Shown: in pieces, positions 42,946 through 52,148 of the stretch
Layout: every line of letters begins with the position of its first letter
How positions within the stretch are numbered: the first letter of the stretch is position 1
NCBI GenBank assembly: GCA_016220085.1
Contig: JACRIN010000002.1
Span: 1-64,000 of the forward strand
From: Planctomycetota bacterium
Lineage (GTDB): Bacteria; Planctomycetota; UBA1135; GCA-002686595
Direction of reading: 5' to 3'
DNA: 64,000 nucleotides
Notes under the pieces: model-generated
Database searches by the model: none
What the model saw: the letters and a program-made list of their open reading frames with translations, nothing else
What the model was told of the DNA's origin: nothing
Program-made: the position numbers and the translations under genes

Positions 42946-43629
42946 ATGCTGCACTTACCCTTCGCCCTCGCCCTCGCGTCTTCCCCGGTCGCCGAACCGA
43001 CCGCGCTCCTCGCCTCGCAACCGACGCTTGCCGCCTCGGAGCTCGCGCTCTTCGTGTCCGCCGCCGCGCCGACGCTCGTCGCGGACGCAGATGCGCCGTT
43101 CAGCTACACCTACCTCGAGGTCGGCGCCGTTTCGTTCGACGTCGACGTGATCGACGACGAAGCCGACGTCCATTACGGGCGCGCTTCGATCGAGCTGCTC
43201 GGCTTCCTGTACGTGTTCGGCGGGCACTCGAACCTCTCGATCGACTACCAGAACACCGACACCGACCTGATCGAGCTCGGCGCGGGCGCGCACGTCAACG
43301 TCGTGCCGAAGCTCGACCTCTTCGGCGAGGTCGGTTGGCTGTACGCCGATGTCTCCAGCGACCTGACGGCGCTCGACGACACGACCAACGGCTACGAAGT
43401 GTTCGGCGGCGCGCGTTGGATGGTGCTGCCTTGGTCAGGCGGCGGGCTCGAGCTCAACGGCGGCCTCGGATACGTCGACTTGGAGAACCAGGTGTCGAGC
43501 GACGACAAGACGACCTTCTGGGAAGTCGGGGTGCGCGTGCACGTGCTCGAGGTCCCCAGCGTCGGTGCGACGTACTCGAAGCTCGAGGACGACGATCAGG
43601 TGAGCGCCGGAGTCCGTCTCTCGTTCTGA
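42946..43629 (+). CDS. Outer-membrane beta-barrel protein
   Basis: A 227-residue protein. ATG 42946 is followed by a weakly hydrophobic signal region (LHLPFALALASSPVAEP), so export is likely but the cleavage site is uncertain. From residue 55 alternating strands are seen (YTYLEVGAVSFDVDVIDD, ASIELLGFLYVFGGHSNLSI, LFGEVGWLYADVSSDL, GGLELNGGLGYVDLENQ), and it ends in a terminal Phe (VSAGVRLSF), the usual signal for barrel insertion. About eight strands fit an OmpA/OmpW-size barrel. The function is unknown; it precedes a TonB receptor. Confidence 0.75.
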   Translation: MLHLPFALALASSPVAEPTALLASQPTLAASELALFVSAAAPTLVADADAPFSYTYLEVGAVSFDVDVIDDEADVHYGRASIELLGFLYVFGGHSNLSIDYQNTDTDLIELGAGAHVNVVPKLDLFGEVGWLYADVSSDLTALDDTTNGYEVFGGARWMVLPWSGGGLELNGGLGYVDLENQVSSDDKTTFWEVGVRVHVLEVPSVGATYSKLEDDDQVSAGVRLSF

Positions 43630-43867
43630 TCCCGATCGCGCGCGGGAGGACGCGACGCACGAATGGCCGGTCCGCCCCGACGCCGGATCGAGCGATCGTG
43701 AATGCGCGGCGCGCGCCCGGACGGAAGGATTTTCCAGGGAGTGCGCGCCTTCGCGCGGCCCGAGTTGCTCGCGGGCGAGAATGCGCGCGGGTCGTTCGAT
43801 TCGGGCAGCGGCTGGGCGCGGCGCGGACCGATAGTCCGATGCGAGCCCGAGCACTTCGGGCACCGCC

Positions 43868-45931
43868 ATGCCCTTCGAAGTCACCTCACGGCGCGCACGG
43901 TTCGCAGCGCGCTCGGCCCGTTCCGTTCTCGCGGCGCTCACGTGCGCGGCGTGCGGTGCGTCGGCGTTCGCGCAGGAGCCGGAGCCGCCGGCGACGGAGG
44001 AGCTCGAGCAGGCGGACGACCTCGCGGAACTCTCGCTCGAGGACTTGCTCGGCATCGAGATCGAGACGGTGCACGGCGCGAGCCGCCGCGCGCAGTCGAG
44101 CTTGGAAGCGCCGAGTTCGGTCGCGCTGATCGAGCACTCGGACTTCGACCTCTTCGATCGCCGCACGCTCGCGGAGGTCCTGCGCTCGATCGGCGGACTC
44201 GACGTCACCAACGATCGCAACTACGAACACCTAGGCGTGCGGGGCTTCAATCCGCTCGGCGACTACAACAGCCGCGTCCTGCTGTCGCTCGAAGGCCACC
44301 GCCTCAACAACGCGATCTACGACACGGCTCCGATCGGCCGTGATCTGCCGATCGACATCGCGCTGCTCGAGCGCGTCGAGTTCGCGCGCGGGCCGGGTTC
44401 GTCGCTCTACGGCAGCAACGCGTTCTTCGGCGTGCTCGAACTCCGTCCGAAGACCGGCGGAGACATCGACGGCTGGGAGCTCGAGGCCGGAGGCGCGAGC
44501 TTCGGAGGTCTCGAGAGTCGCGCGACGTTCGGCAAAAAGCTCGCCGACGGCGCCGAATGGCTCGTTTCGGCGAGCGCGTTCAGCACCGACGGTCCGACGC
44601 TCACCTACGACGAGTTCGCGGGCACGCCGACCGACGGCACGACGCGCGGCACCGACTACGAGGAGAGCTACAGCTTCTACTCGAGCTGGCTGCAGGGCGA
44701 TTGGACGGTGCTCGGCGGCTTCGGCTCGCGCGAGAAGGGCATCCCGACCGGCTCGTTCGACACCGTGTTCGACGCCGACAATCGCACGACCGACGCGCAG
44801 GGCTTCCTCGACGTCGCGTGGAGGCCCGAACTCGCCGCCGACACCGAGCTCGAAGCGCGCGTCGCGTACGACCAATACGACTACGATGGCGTCTACCTCT
44901 ACGACACCACCGGCAGCGGCGGCCTTGCGGAGGAGCCGTACTTCGACGACGGGCACGCGACGAGCCTCTGCGCCAGTCTGCTGCTGACGACGACGACGTG
45001 GACCGACCACGCGGTTTCGGTCGGAGCGGAGGCGAGGCGCAGCTTCGCGCTCGATCAGCACGCGTACGACGTGTTCGGCGACTACGTCGACGACGAACGC
45101 CAACGCACCAACTGGGGCGTATTCGCCGACGACGAGTGGAGCTTCGCGGAGCGTTGGCGCTTGCGCTCGGGGCTGCGCTTCGACGACGCGACCGACGACT
45201 CGCCCGAGCTGAGCCCGCGGCTCGGCCTGATCTGGCTCGCCGACGAGTGCAGCGCGCTCAAGTTGCTCTACGGCCGCTCGTTCCGCGCGCCAAACGCGTA
45301 CGAGTCGTTCTACGGCGACGGGGTTCTGAGCAAGCCGAACCCGGCGCTGCAGCCGGAGGAGATCGAGACGTACGAGCTCGTCTGGGAGCGCGTGGTCGCC
45401 GGCCAGTGGCGCGCCAGCGCGTCGATCTACCACTACGAGATCAGCGACATGATCGTCGAAGGCGTCGACCCTTCCGACGGCGTGCCGATCTTCCAGAACC
45501 AGGAGCGCGCGATCGCGAACGGCCTCGAGCTCGAAGGCGAGAAGCACTTCGACGGCGGCTCGCGCGTGCGAGCGAGCTGGAGTCTGCAGAAGGCGATGAA
45601 CGACACGCTCGACGAAGAGCTCGTCAACTCGCCGCGCCAGCTCGGCAAGTTGGGCTTCGACACGCCGCTCGGCTACGACGACGTCCGGCTCGCGCTCGAA
45701 GCGCAGGCGACGAGCGCGCGCCTGACCTACGATCGCGATCGCACCGAGCCGTTCGTCGTCGTCAACGCGACGCTGCTGACCCGCAGGCTCGGCGAGGGCG
45801 TCGAGCTCGCGTTCGGCGTGCACAACCTCTTCGACAGCGACTACTACGATCCGGTGGGGAGCGAGTTCCAGCAGGACTCGCTGCTGCAAGACGGTCGCAG
45901 CTTCCGGCTGCGCCTTTCGATCTCGCGTTGA
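43868..45931 (+). CDS. TonB-dependent outer-membrane receptor
   Basis: A 687-residue receptor. The signal peptide ends SAFA-QEPE near residue 36. A TonB-box-like acidic stretch (LAELSLEDLLGIEIETVHGA) precedes the plug domain (about 70-190), with IEHSDFDLFDRRTLAEVLRS and LLERVEFARGPGSSLYGSNA, the canonical plug motif. The 22-strand barrel follows, with LKLLYGRSFRAPNAYESFYG, ETYELVWER and the final RSFRLRLSISR. The length suits siderophore, cobalamin or oligosaccharide receptors, but the substrate cannot be told; no exbBD or uptake genes are next to it. Confidence 0.93.
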   Translation: MPFEVTSRRARFAARSARSVLAALTCAACGASAFAQEPEPPATEELEQADDLAELSLEDLLGIEIETVHGASRRAQSSLEAPSSVALIEHSDFDLFDRRTLAEVLRSIGGLDVTNDRNYEHLGVRGFNPLGDYNSRVLLSLEGHRLNNAIYDTAPIGRDLPIDIALLERVEFARGPGSSLYGSNAFFGVLELRPKTGGDIDGWELEAGGASFGGLESRATFGKKLADGAEWLVSASAFSTDGPTLTYDEFAGTPTDGTTRGTDYEESYSFYSSWLQGDWTVLGGFGSREKGIPTGSFDTVFDADNRTTDAQGFLDVAWRPELAADTELEARVAYDQYDYDGVYLYDTTGSGGLAEEPYFDDGHATSLCASLLLTTTTWTDHAVSVGAEARRSFALDQHAYDVFGDYVDDERQRTNWGVFADDEWSFAERWRLRSGLRFDDATDDSPELSPRLGLIWLADECSALKLLYGRSFRAPNAYESFYGDGVLSKPNPALQPEEIETYELVWERVVAGQWRASASIYHYEISDMIVEGVDPSDGVPIFQNQERAIANGLELEGEKHFDGGSRVRASWSLQKAMNDTLDEELVNSPRQLGKLGFDTPLGYDDVRLALEAQATSARLTYDRDRTEPFVVVNATLLTRRLGEGVELAFGVHNLFDSDYYDPVGSEFQQDSLLQDGRSFRLRLSISR

Positions 45932-46016
45932 ACGTGCGCGAGTTCGGACCGCGAAGGCCCAAGGCCACTCGCGGGGTCCACCTCGTTCTCGGAGCGCGCG
46001 TCCGGCGCGCGTCCGC

Positions 46017-48131
46017 TCACGCGACGAGCTCTTGGAACTCCTGCAACCCGCGCAGGACGTCGAACTCGGCGTTGCGGGCCTCGGCGCGGACGTAGAAGCC
46101 GCGCGCTTGCGCCGCCTTCAGCGCGTCGAGCGCGTCGACCGCGTTGCCGAGCAGCGCGTGCACCGCGGCGCAGTGGAAGGCGGTGAAGCCGTCCTTCGGC
46201 GCGATCTCCCGCGCGCGCTCGAGCTCCGCCATCGCTTCGTCGCGCAAGCCCATCCGCGCGAGCAACATCGCGAGGTGCACGCGCGCGTCCTGGTCGTCGG
46301 GCACTCCGTGCAGTCGCTTGCGCGCCGCGCCGATGCCGGAGTCGGCGACTTCGATCGCCTCTTGATAGCGGTCGAGGTGGTTCAGGACGTTGTGCAGGTG
46401 GTCGTACGTCGAGATGTACGTCGGCTTGATCGCGATCGCGCGCTGGAGCAGCGGCGAGGCGGCCTTGTGGTTGCCTTCACGCGCGAGCAGTGCGCCGAGC
46501 AAGCGGTGCGCGAGCCACTCGCTCTGGCTGAGCTGGATCGCCAGGCGGTACTCGCGCTGCGCGTCGACGGTCGAGCCGCGCAGGTGATAGGCGAAGCCGA
46601 GCGACGTGTGCGCCTCGGCGCAGCTCGGATCGAGCGCGAGCGCGCGCCGCGCGTGCTCGCGGGCCTCGTTCAGGAACGACTCGTCGCCGTCCCAGTACAA
46701 GAATTTGCGCGCGAGCGCCTCGGCGAGCCCCGCGTAGCCGAGCGCGGATTGCGTGTCGGCTTCGATCGCGCGACGGAAGAGCGTGATCGAAGCGAGCAAG
46801 TGCCGCGTCATGCCGCGGTGCAAGAGTCCGTGCGCCTTCAACGACAGCTCACGCGCGGCCTTGGGGTCGCGCGTCGCCGGCTCCTCGAGCTTGAGAGCGT
46901 TCTCGGCGAGCTTGCGCCTCAACGCGCGCACCGCGGAGCGCACCAGCATCGCCTGGAGGTCCCATTCCTCGCCGGTGTGCTCGATGCGCTCGCGCCAGAC
47001 CTCGCGAGTCTCGTCGCAGCGCGAGTTCTTGCACTGATCGAGCGCGAGCTCGAGCGTGCCCTTCGCGCCGTCGAGCTTGAACGCGCCGTGCAGGTAGAAG
47101 TCGGTCTCGACCTCGCGCGTGCCGTTGCCGGGGAGCAGTTGCACGGTCATGCCCGCGCGCTGGAGCTCCGTCGCGAGGTCACGGCGCGTGCCGGTCGCGA
47201 GCGCCGCGGCCGTTTCGCCGCCGTCGGTGACCGCGATCGGCGCGATCGCGATGCGTCCCGACAGGTAGCTCGAGTTCGACACGCCGGTGCCGGACACCAG
47301 GCTGTCGCTGATCGCCATGATGACGCCGTGCGCGACCTCGGCGTCGGCGTAGCGCTCACCGGGCTCGCTCGACATGCACTTCATCACGAACTCCTCGAAC
47401 GTCGTCGGCAGGCCCGAGCGCAGCTGCGAGAGCGGCTTGGGCCGGCCTTCGAGGATCGTCATGCAGACTTCCGGGAACGAGTTGCCCGGGAAGGGCAGTT
47501 GCCCGGAGAGCGCGTGGTAGAGGACCGCGCCGAGCGAGAACACGTCCGAGCGCGCATTGAGCTCGTCGCCGCGCACCTGCTCCGGAGACATGTAGAGCAC
47601 GGTGCCGACGAGCATGCCGTGTTGCGTGATCCCCGATTCGTTGTTGGCGCGCGCGATGCCGAAGTCGAGCAGCTTGACGGTGCCGTCGTGCAGCACCATC
47701 ACGTTCGCGGGCTTCAAGTCGCGGTGGATCAGGCCGGAGCGGTGGACGAGCGCGAGCGCGCTGGTGAGCTGCACCGCGATGCGCAGGCCTTCGTCGACGC
47801 CGAGCGAGCGCTCCTTGATGATCTTGTCGAGCGTGCGGCCCTGCAGGTACTCCATCACGATGAAGGAGCGACCGCCGTCGGAGCCGTACTCGTAGATCCG
47901 CGCGATGTTCGGGTGCTCGAGCTGGCTCGTGTGCCGCGCCTCGCGCGCGAAGCGCGTGTCCGCTTCCGGATCGATGTCGACGTTGGCGCGCAGGATCTTC
48001 AGCGCGACCGTGCGGCCCAAACGCTCGTCGACCGCGCGGTACACCTCCGAGAGCGGCCCCTCGCCGAGCATGTCGGTCTTCGGGTCGAACACGAAGTGGG
48101 AGAAGCGCATCCGGAGCTCGCGGGGGGACAT
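46017..48131 (-). CDS. Serine/threonine protein kinase with TPR repeats
   Basis: A 704-residue eukaryote-like kinase. The kinase domain covers residues 13-280: glycine loop GEGPLSEVYRA, Lys45 (VALKIL), catalytic loop LIHRDLKPANVMV (Asp138), LLDFGIA (Asp156) and the YMSPEQVRGDELNARSDVFS activation region. Residues 285-415 form an unassigned middle domain with a Cys pair (CKNSRCDETREVWRERIEH). From about 415 to the end lie some seven TPR-like helical repeats (SALGYAGLAEALARKFLYWD, AEAHTSLGFAYHLRGSTVDA, VHLAMLLARMGLRDEAMAEL). No membrane helix is seen, so it is cytoplasmic. The TPRs probably bind substrates or partners. Confidence 0.93.
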   Translation of the reverse strand: MSPRELRMRFSHFVFDPKTDMLGEGPLSEVYRAVDERLGRTVALKILRANVDIDPEADTRFAREARHTSQLEHPNIARIYEYGSDGGRSFIVMEYLQGRTLDKIIKERSLGVDEGLRIAVQLTSALALVHRSGLIHRDLKPANVMVLHDGTVKLLDFGIARANNESGITQHGMLVGTVLYMSPEQVRGDELNARSDVFSLGAVLYHALSGQLPFPGNSFPEVCMTILEGRPKPLSQLRSGLPTTFEEFVMKCMSSEPGERYADAEVAHGVIMAISDSLVSGTGVSNSSYLSGRIAIAPIAVTDGGETAAALATGTRRDLATELQRAGMTVQLLPGNGTREVETDFYLHGAFKLDGAKGTLELALDQCKNSRCDETREVWRERIEHTGEEWDLQAMLVRSAVRALRRKLAENALKLEEPATRDPKAARELSLKAHGLLHRGMTRHLLASITLFRRAIEADTQSALGYAGLAEALARKFLYWDGDESFLNEAREHARRALALDPSCAEAHTSLGFAYHLRGSTVDAQREYRLAIQLSQSEWLAHRLLGALLAREGNHKAASPLLQRAIAIKPTYISTYDHLHNVLNHLDRYQEAIEVADSGIGAARKRLHGVPDDQDARVHLAMLLARMGLRDEAMAELERAREIAPKDGFTAFHCAAVHALLGNAVDALDALKAAQARGFYVRAEARNAEFDVLRGLQEFQELVA

Positions 48132-48324
48132 CTCTGCCCTATCGGCAGGGCGGTCGGGGGAGCGTGATTCTAATCATGCCGCGCGCGGCCGACCCAGTCC
48201 GAGTCGTCCCTCTCGGGATCAGAAGTCCAAGGCGTGCAACGGCGCGCGCCGCGCCCGAGCTCCGACGCCGACCTCTGGCGTCCGCCCTGCCACGTCGGCA
48301 TCCTCTCGCGCCCGAGAGGATCCC

Positions 48325-49089
48325 GTGGCCAAAGACGACGACGAACCGAAACCGCTCGACGCGCTCGCTCCGTTCGAAGAGGGCGACTTCCATGCGCTCT
48401 CCGACTCGCTCTCGCGCGACCCGCAGTACAACGACCGGCGGCTGATGGCGCGGCGCAAGCTCGCGGCGATCGGGAAGGAGGCGCTGGCGAAGATCGAGGC
48501 GGACGGTGGGCTCGAGCTCCTCGCCCGCACCAGCCTGCACACGCCGCACATGTTCAACCACATGCGCGTGCGCCGGCTGTGGACGTACCTCTGCCGCGGC
48601 AAGGACGCGAAGAAGCGGTTGAAGGGCGTGCTCGGCGCCGAGCTCGGCAAGGATCTCGACGCCGCGTACCGCAACGCCTACCTGTGCGTCGCGCTCGAAG
48701 CCGACGTGGTCGAGGTCAGCCTTCGGATCCAAGTCGACGCGTGGTACGACGGCCAGAACCTGATCAACCGCGTGAAGAAGGAAGGCTTCGACGGTTGGCT
48801 GAAGGCGTTGAACGCGCTCGACGGCTTCTTCCTGCGCCTCGACAACTGGAAAGGCGAGTGGCGCTGCGGCGCGCTCGATCGCAACAAGCTCGAGGACTTC
48901 CTGAAGTACTACAAGCCGGGCGAGCACGCGCTGCGCGTCGAGCGTCGCTTCCCGGCGCCGCCGGGCAACCGCGGCGCGGTGCTCGCGCCGCAAGCGCCCG
49001 CGCGCCTGGTCTCCGAGCTCGCGCGCCTCGCGCCGCTCTTCCGCTACACCGCGTGGTCGGCGGAGAGCGACTTCCTCTTCTCGCGCTGA
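48325..49089 (+). CDS. Conserved-looking protein of unknown function
   Basis: A 254-residue soluble protein. GTG 48325 is preceded by GAGAGGA four bases upstream. The N-terminus is acidic (AKDDDEPKPLDALAPFEEGD), then the protein is largely alpha-helical with repeated charged segments (DRRLMARRKLAAIGKEALAK; NRVKKEGFDGWLKALNALDG) and Arg/Lys-rich parts. No motif is recognised. It is divergent from the kinase gene with 193 bases between. Confidence 0.7.
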   Translation: MAKDDDEPKPLDALAPFEEGDFHALSDSLSRDPQYNDRRLMARRKLAAIGKEALAKIEADGGLELLARTSLHTPHMFNHMRVRRLWTYLCRGKDAKKRLKGVLGAELGKDLDAAYRNAYLCVALEADVVEVSLRIQVDAWYDGQNLINRVKKEGFDGWLKALNALDGFFLRLDNWKGEWRCGALDRNKLEDFLKYYKPGEHALRVERRFPAPPGNRGAVLAPQAPARLVSELARLAPLFRYTAWSAESDFLFSR

Positions 49090-49374
49090 GCGCGTGCGAG
49101 CCAATCGACTTCACGATCCTCGGGATCGGTCGGCTTCGAGCTCGCCGACGGTCTCGAACCTCGAAACACGGGCTCACGTCGCGCGCGGACGCGCTTCGCT
49201 CCCACTCCTTGAGCGACGGGCCGGGGTCGACGCCTCGTTCGCGCGCCGGCGGATCGTCCACCGGCCGACGATTCCGGCGGCGCAGGGCCGTGAGGTCGGG
49301 AGCGCGGTGACCGCCGGGCCGCGCCGCGGTAGCTCGCGAGCGGTTCAGCGCTGCCCGCGCGACGCGCCGCATTC

Positions 49375-50052
49375 TTGGCGAATCTGATCGACAAGCTCGC
49401 GGTTCCGACGTCCTGGGTGGGTGTGCACCTCGGCGTGGAGCGACCCGGCGATGGGGGTGTTCAACCTGCCGTTCCGTTCGCCGGTCCGCCCACCGTTCCC
49501 CTCGGCGAGGGCGACGAGCTCGCGTTGCGGGCCGCGCTCGGCGACGCGGACGCCTTCGAAGCGCTGGTGCGCGACCACTACCGAGCGGTGTTCAAGACGA
49601 GCTACGCGATGACCCGGAACCTCGAGGATGCCCACGACCTGACGCAGGAGTGCTTCACGCGCGCGTGGGAGCGCCGCGCGGAGTACCGCGCCGACGCGCC
49701 GTACCGCGCGTGGCTCGCGTCGATCGTCCGCAACCGGCTGCGCGACGAGCTGCGCGCGCGACATCGGCGTGGGACGGCGCAGCAGCTCGGCGACGAGCTC
49801 TTGCTCGACGAACGAACGCTCGATGTCGGGCTGCTCGACGAAGAGCTCGAGCTCGGGCTCCAACGCGAGCTCGCGCGGCTTCCGGAATCCGAACGGCGCG
49901 CGCTCGTCCTGCGCGTCGTCGACGAGCGCGAGTACGACGACGTCGCGGCGACGCTCGGCGTCCGCCCGGCGACCGCGCGCACGCTGGTGATGAAAGCGCG
50001 CAGGAGTTTGCTCGCGCGGCTCTGGAACGTGTTGGGCGGAGGTCGGCCGTGA
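49375..50052 (+). CDS. ECF sigma factor
   Basis: About 225 residues; the true start is uncertain (TTG 49375 opens the frame, and GTG codons near 49417-49435 are alternatives), but the sigma core begins near residue 47. Region 2 (61-128): FEALVRDHYRAVFKTSYAMT and DAHDLTQECFTRAWERRAEY, then RAWLASIVRNRLRDELR. Region 4 (155-215): QRELARLPESERRALVLRVV, EREYDDVAATLGVRPATART and MKARRSLLARL. The stop overlaps the start of the next gene (GTGA at 50049-50052), so the partner is translated with it. It probably directs expression of an envelope stress or surface regulon. Confidence 0.9.
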   Translation: MANLIDKLAVPTSWVGVHLGVERPGDGGVQPAVPFAGPPTVPLGEGDELALRAALGDADAFEALVRDHYRAVFKTSYAMTRNLEDAHDLTQECFTRAWERRAEYRADAPYRAWLASIVRNRLRDELRARHRRGTAQQLGDELLLDERTLDVGLLDEELELGLQRELARLPESERRALVLRVVDEREYDDVAATLGVRPATARTLVMKARRSLLARLWNVLGGGRP

Positions 50053-52148
50053 AGTGCGACGACGCACGCGAGCTCGCGCTCGAGCTTCTCGACGCCGAGC
50101 GACCGATCGATGTCGGCTCGACCCTCGTCGCCTCGGCCCCCGGTGCCTCGGCCTCCGGTCTCTCGGCCCCGGTCGCCCCGCGCGAGGTCACTCGGGAGCT
50201 CGCCGAGCACCTCGCGCGATGCGCCGAGTGCCGCGAGCACGTCCGGCTCGCCCGGCGACTCGCGTTCGCGTTGCGCGAGCTCTCCGCGCCGGAGCTCGAC
50301 GCCGCCGAGGTCGCGCGCGGCGCGCGCGCGGTCACGCGGACCGTCACGTCGCCGGTGACTCCGCCGGTGACGCATTGGCGCGTCCGACGCACGCTCGTAT
50401 GGCTCGCCGCGGCGGCCGCGGTGGTGCTCGCCGCGTTCCTCTGGTCGCGCCGCGCGGCGCCCGAGCGCGCGTCCGAGCGTCCGATCGCGAGTCCCGGCTC
50501 GCCGTCCGGCGCGCGCCCCGGTTCACCTTCGGGCCCGAGTCGCGACTCGACATCGGGCTCGACCTCGGACTCGACTTCCGGCGCGAGCTCCGAGTCGCCG
50601 CACGTCGTGCCCGCGCTTCCGGAGAGCACTCCGGACGCCGCGACGGACTTCACCGCGCCGTTCGAGCCTCGCTCGCCGCGTTCCGAGCGCGTCGCGGTCG
50701 ATGGGCCGCTCGTGCCGAGGTCCGACATCGTCGCAGTCGACGTGCCGCTTGCGCCGAGGTCCGAGGAGCTCGCAGCCGACACACCGCTCGCGGTCGAGGT
50801 CGATCCCGAGCTCGTCGCCGAACGCGAGCGTCTGCGCGACGCGTTCGCGGCGCGCGCACTCGCGCCACTCGCGGCGCGCGCCGAGGTCGAGGGGTTCGCC
50901 CACGCCGTCGAGGTCGGCGGCGAGTTCGCGAGTGCGGGCACCGACGCGGGGCTGCGACGGGTCGAAGCGCTCCTGCGCGATCCGGAGGTCGCGGTCGCGA
51001 CGCGCGCGGCTCGCTACGTCGGTCTGCGCGGCGATCGGCGCTCGCTCGGCGCGCTTTCGAGGGCGGCGGTATCGCGAGAGGAGCTCTCGCTCGCGCTGCT
51101 CGATCTCGCGACCACGACTCCCGAGGCGCTCTCGCTCGCGCTCGCGGAGCCGACCGGCCGGGGACGCGTGCTCGAACGCGCCGCCGAGCTCGAACTGGAG
51201 CCGCGCGCGCTCGTCGACGCTCTCGCACAGGCGCGCGAGGTCGCTGACGATGCTTGGCGCGACGTGCTGGCCCGAGCCGACGCCGAAGAGCTCGTGCACT
51301 GCGTCGAACTCGCCGGGCGCGGCGGTCCGGCGATCGCGTCGATCGCCGCGGAAAGCGCTCGCCGCGCGGACCTCGGGCCGGCGTTCGCCGCCGCGGCGTC
51401 GGTCGCGCGCGGTGAGCAGGTCGACGCGTGGCTCGACGTGCTCGCGCTCGCGCCGCGCGCGGAAGCGGTCGGCTGGTTGGTCGGGAACCTCGCGGACCGG
51501 CGTCGCCACGATCGAGCGCTCGCGGCGCTCTCCGCGTTCGCGGGCGACGAAGGGCTCGCGGAATTGCTCCGCGACGCTTCGCGCGGTCGGTCGCGGCGCG
51601 CCGACCTCTGCGCGGTGTTGCGCGCGCGCGGAGAGCGCGAGCCGCGGGTCCTGCGCGCGTTCGCCGAGCGCACGCTGCAGGGTCGCGACGACGCCGAAGC
51701 CGAGCTCCTGCTCGATGCGTTGATCGAGGCCGAGAGCGCCGAGAGCGCCGAGAGCGCCGAGAACGCCGAGAACATCGGCGCCGCCTACGCGCTCTGCGCG
51801 TTCGCGCTCGATGCAGACCTCGCGCCCGAGCTGCGCCTGATCGCGCTCGAAGCGCTCCGCGAACGTCCTTCCGCAGACGCCGCGACCGAGCTGGCCTCCG
51901 GGTTCGAGCGGTTCACCCGTCGCGAACGTCGCTTGGCCGCGGTCGCGCTGCTCGCGGTGAAGCGCCACGGCGACGAAGCGACGCTGGACACCGCGCTCGC
52001 CGGCTTCGACGAAACCGAGCGCCGCGCGATCCGCGAGTTGCTCGAGCGCGGCGCGCAGACCAGCGCGAACACCGTCCAACTGGCTCGCTTGCTCGAGGCA
52101 CGTCTGCCCGAGGACGCGCGCCTCCACTTCGACACGCGAGTCTCGTGA
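50049..52148 (+). CDS. Zinc-type anti-sigma factor with large extracytoplasmic helical-repeat domain
   Basis: A 699-residue protein. The N-terminal 70 residues carry the zinc anti-sigma motif H54-x3-C58-x2-C61 in LAEHLARCAECREHVRLARR, which binds the cognate ECF factor. One membrane helix (about 115-132) is followed by a Ser/Thr/Pro linker rich in repeats (SGPSRDSTSGSTSDSTSGAS). The remaining 450 residues are alpha-helical repeats of the HEAT type (VATRAARYVGLRGDRRSLGA, AELRLIALEALRERPS-like phrases), which would sense a signal outside the membrane (inference). The start GTG overlaps the sigma stop. The sensing part is much longer than in most anti-sigma factors. A five-unit 9-bp repeat lies at 51729-51773. 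Confidence 0.85.
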   Translation: MKCDDARELALELLDAERPIDVGSTLVASAPGASASGLSAPVAPREVTRELAEHLARCAECREHVRLARRLAFALRELSAPELDAAEVARGARAVTRTVTSPVTPPVTHWRVRRTLVWLAAAAAVVLAAFLWSRRAAPERASERPIASPGSPSGARPGSPSGPSRDSTSGSTSDSTSGASSESPHVVPALPESTPDAATDFTAPFEPRSPRSERVAVDGPLVPRSDIVAVDVPLAPRSEELAADTPLAVEVDPELVAERERLRDAFAARALAPLAARAEVEGFAHAVEVGGEFASAGTDAGLRRVEALLRDPEVAVATRAARYVGLRGDRRSLGALSRAAVSREELSLALLDLATTTPEALSLALAEPTGRGRVLERAAELELEPRALVDALAQAREVADDAWRDVLARADAEELVHCVELAGRGGPAIASIAAESARRADLGPAFAAAASVARGEQVDAWLDVLALAPRAEAVGWLVGNLADRRRHDRALAALSAFAGDEGLAELLRDASRGRSRRADLCAVLRARGEREPRVLRAFAERTLQGRDDAEAELLLDALIEAESAESAESAENAENIGAAYALCAFALDADLAPELRLIALEALRERPSADAATELASGFERFTRRERRLAAVALLAVKRHGDEATLDTALAGFDETERRAIRELLERGAQTSANTVQLARLLEARLPEDARLHFDTRVS
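51729..51773 (+). repeat. 9-bp coding tandem repeat
   Basis: Five units, gccgagagc three times and gccgagaac twice, encoding Ala-Glu-Ser/Asn repeats inside the anti-sigma gene. Because the unit is a multiple of three, gain or loss of units would keep the frame. Confidence 0.85.
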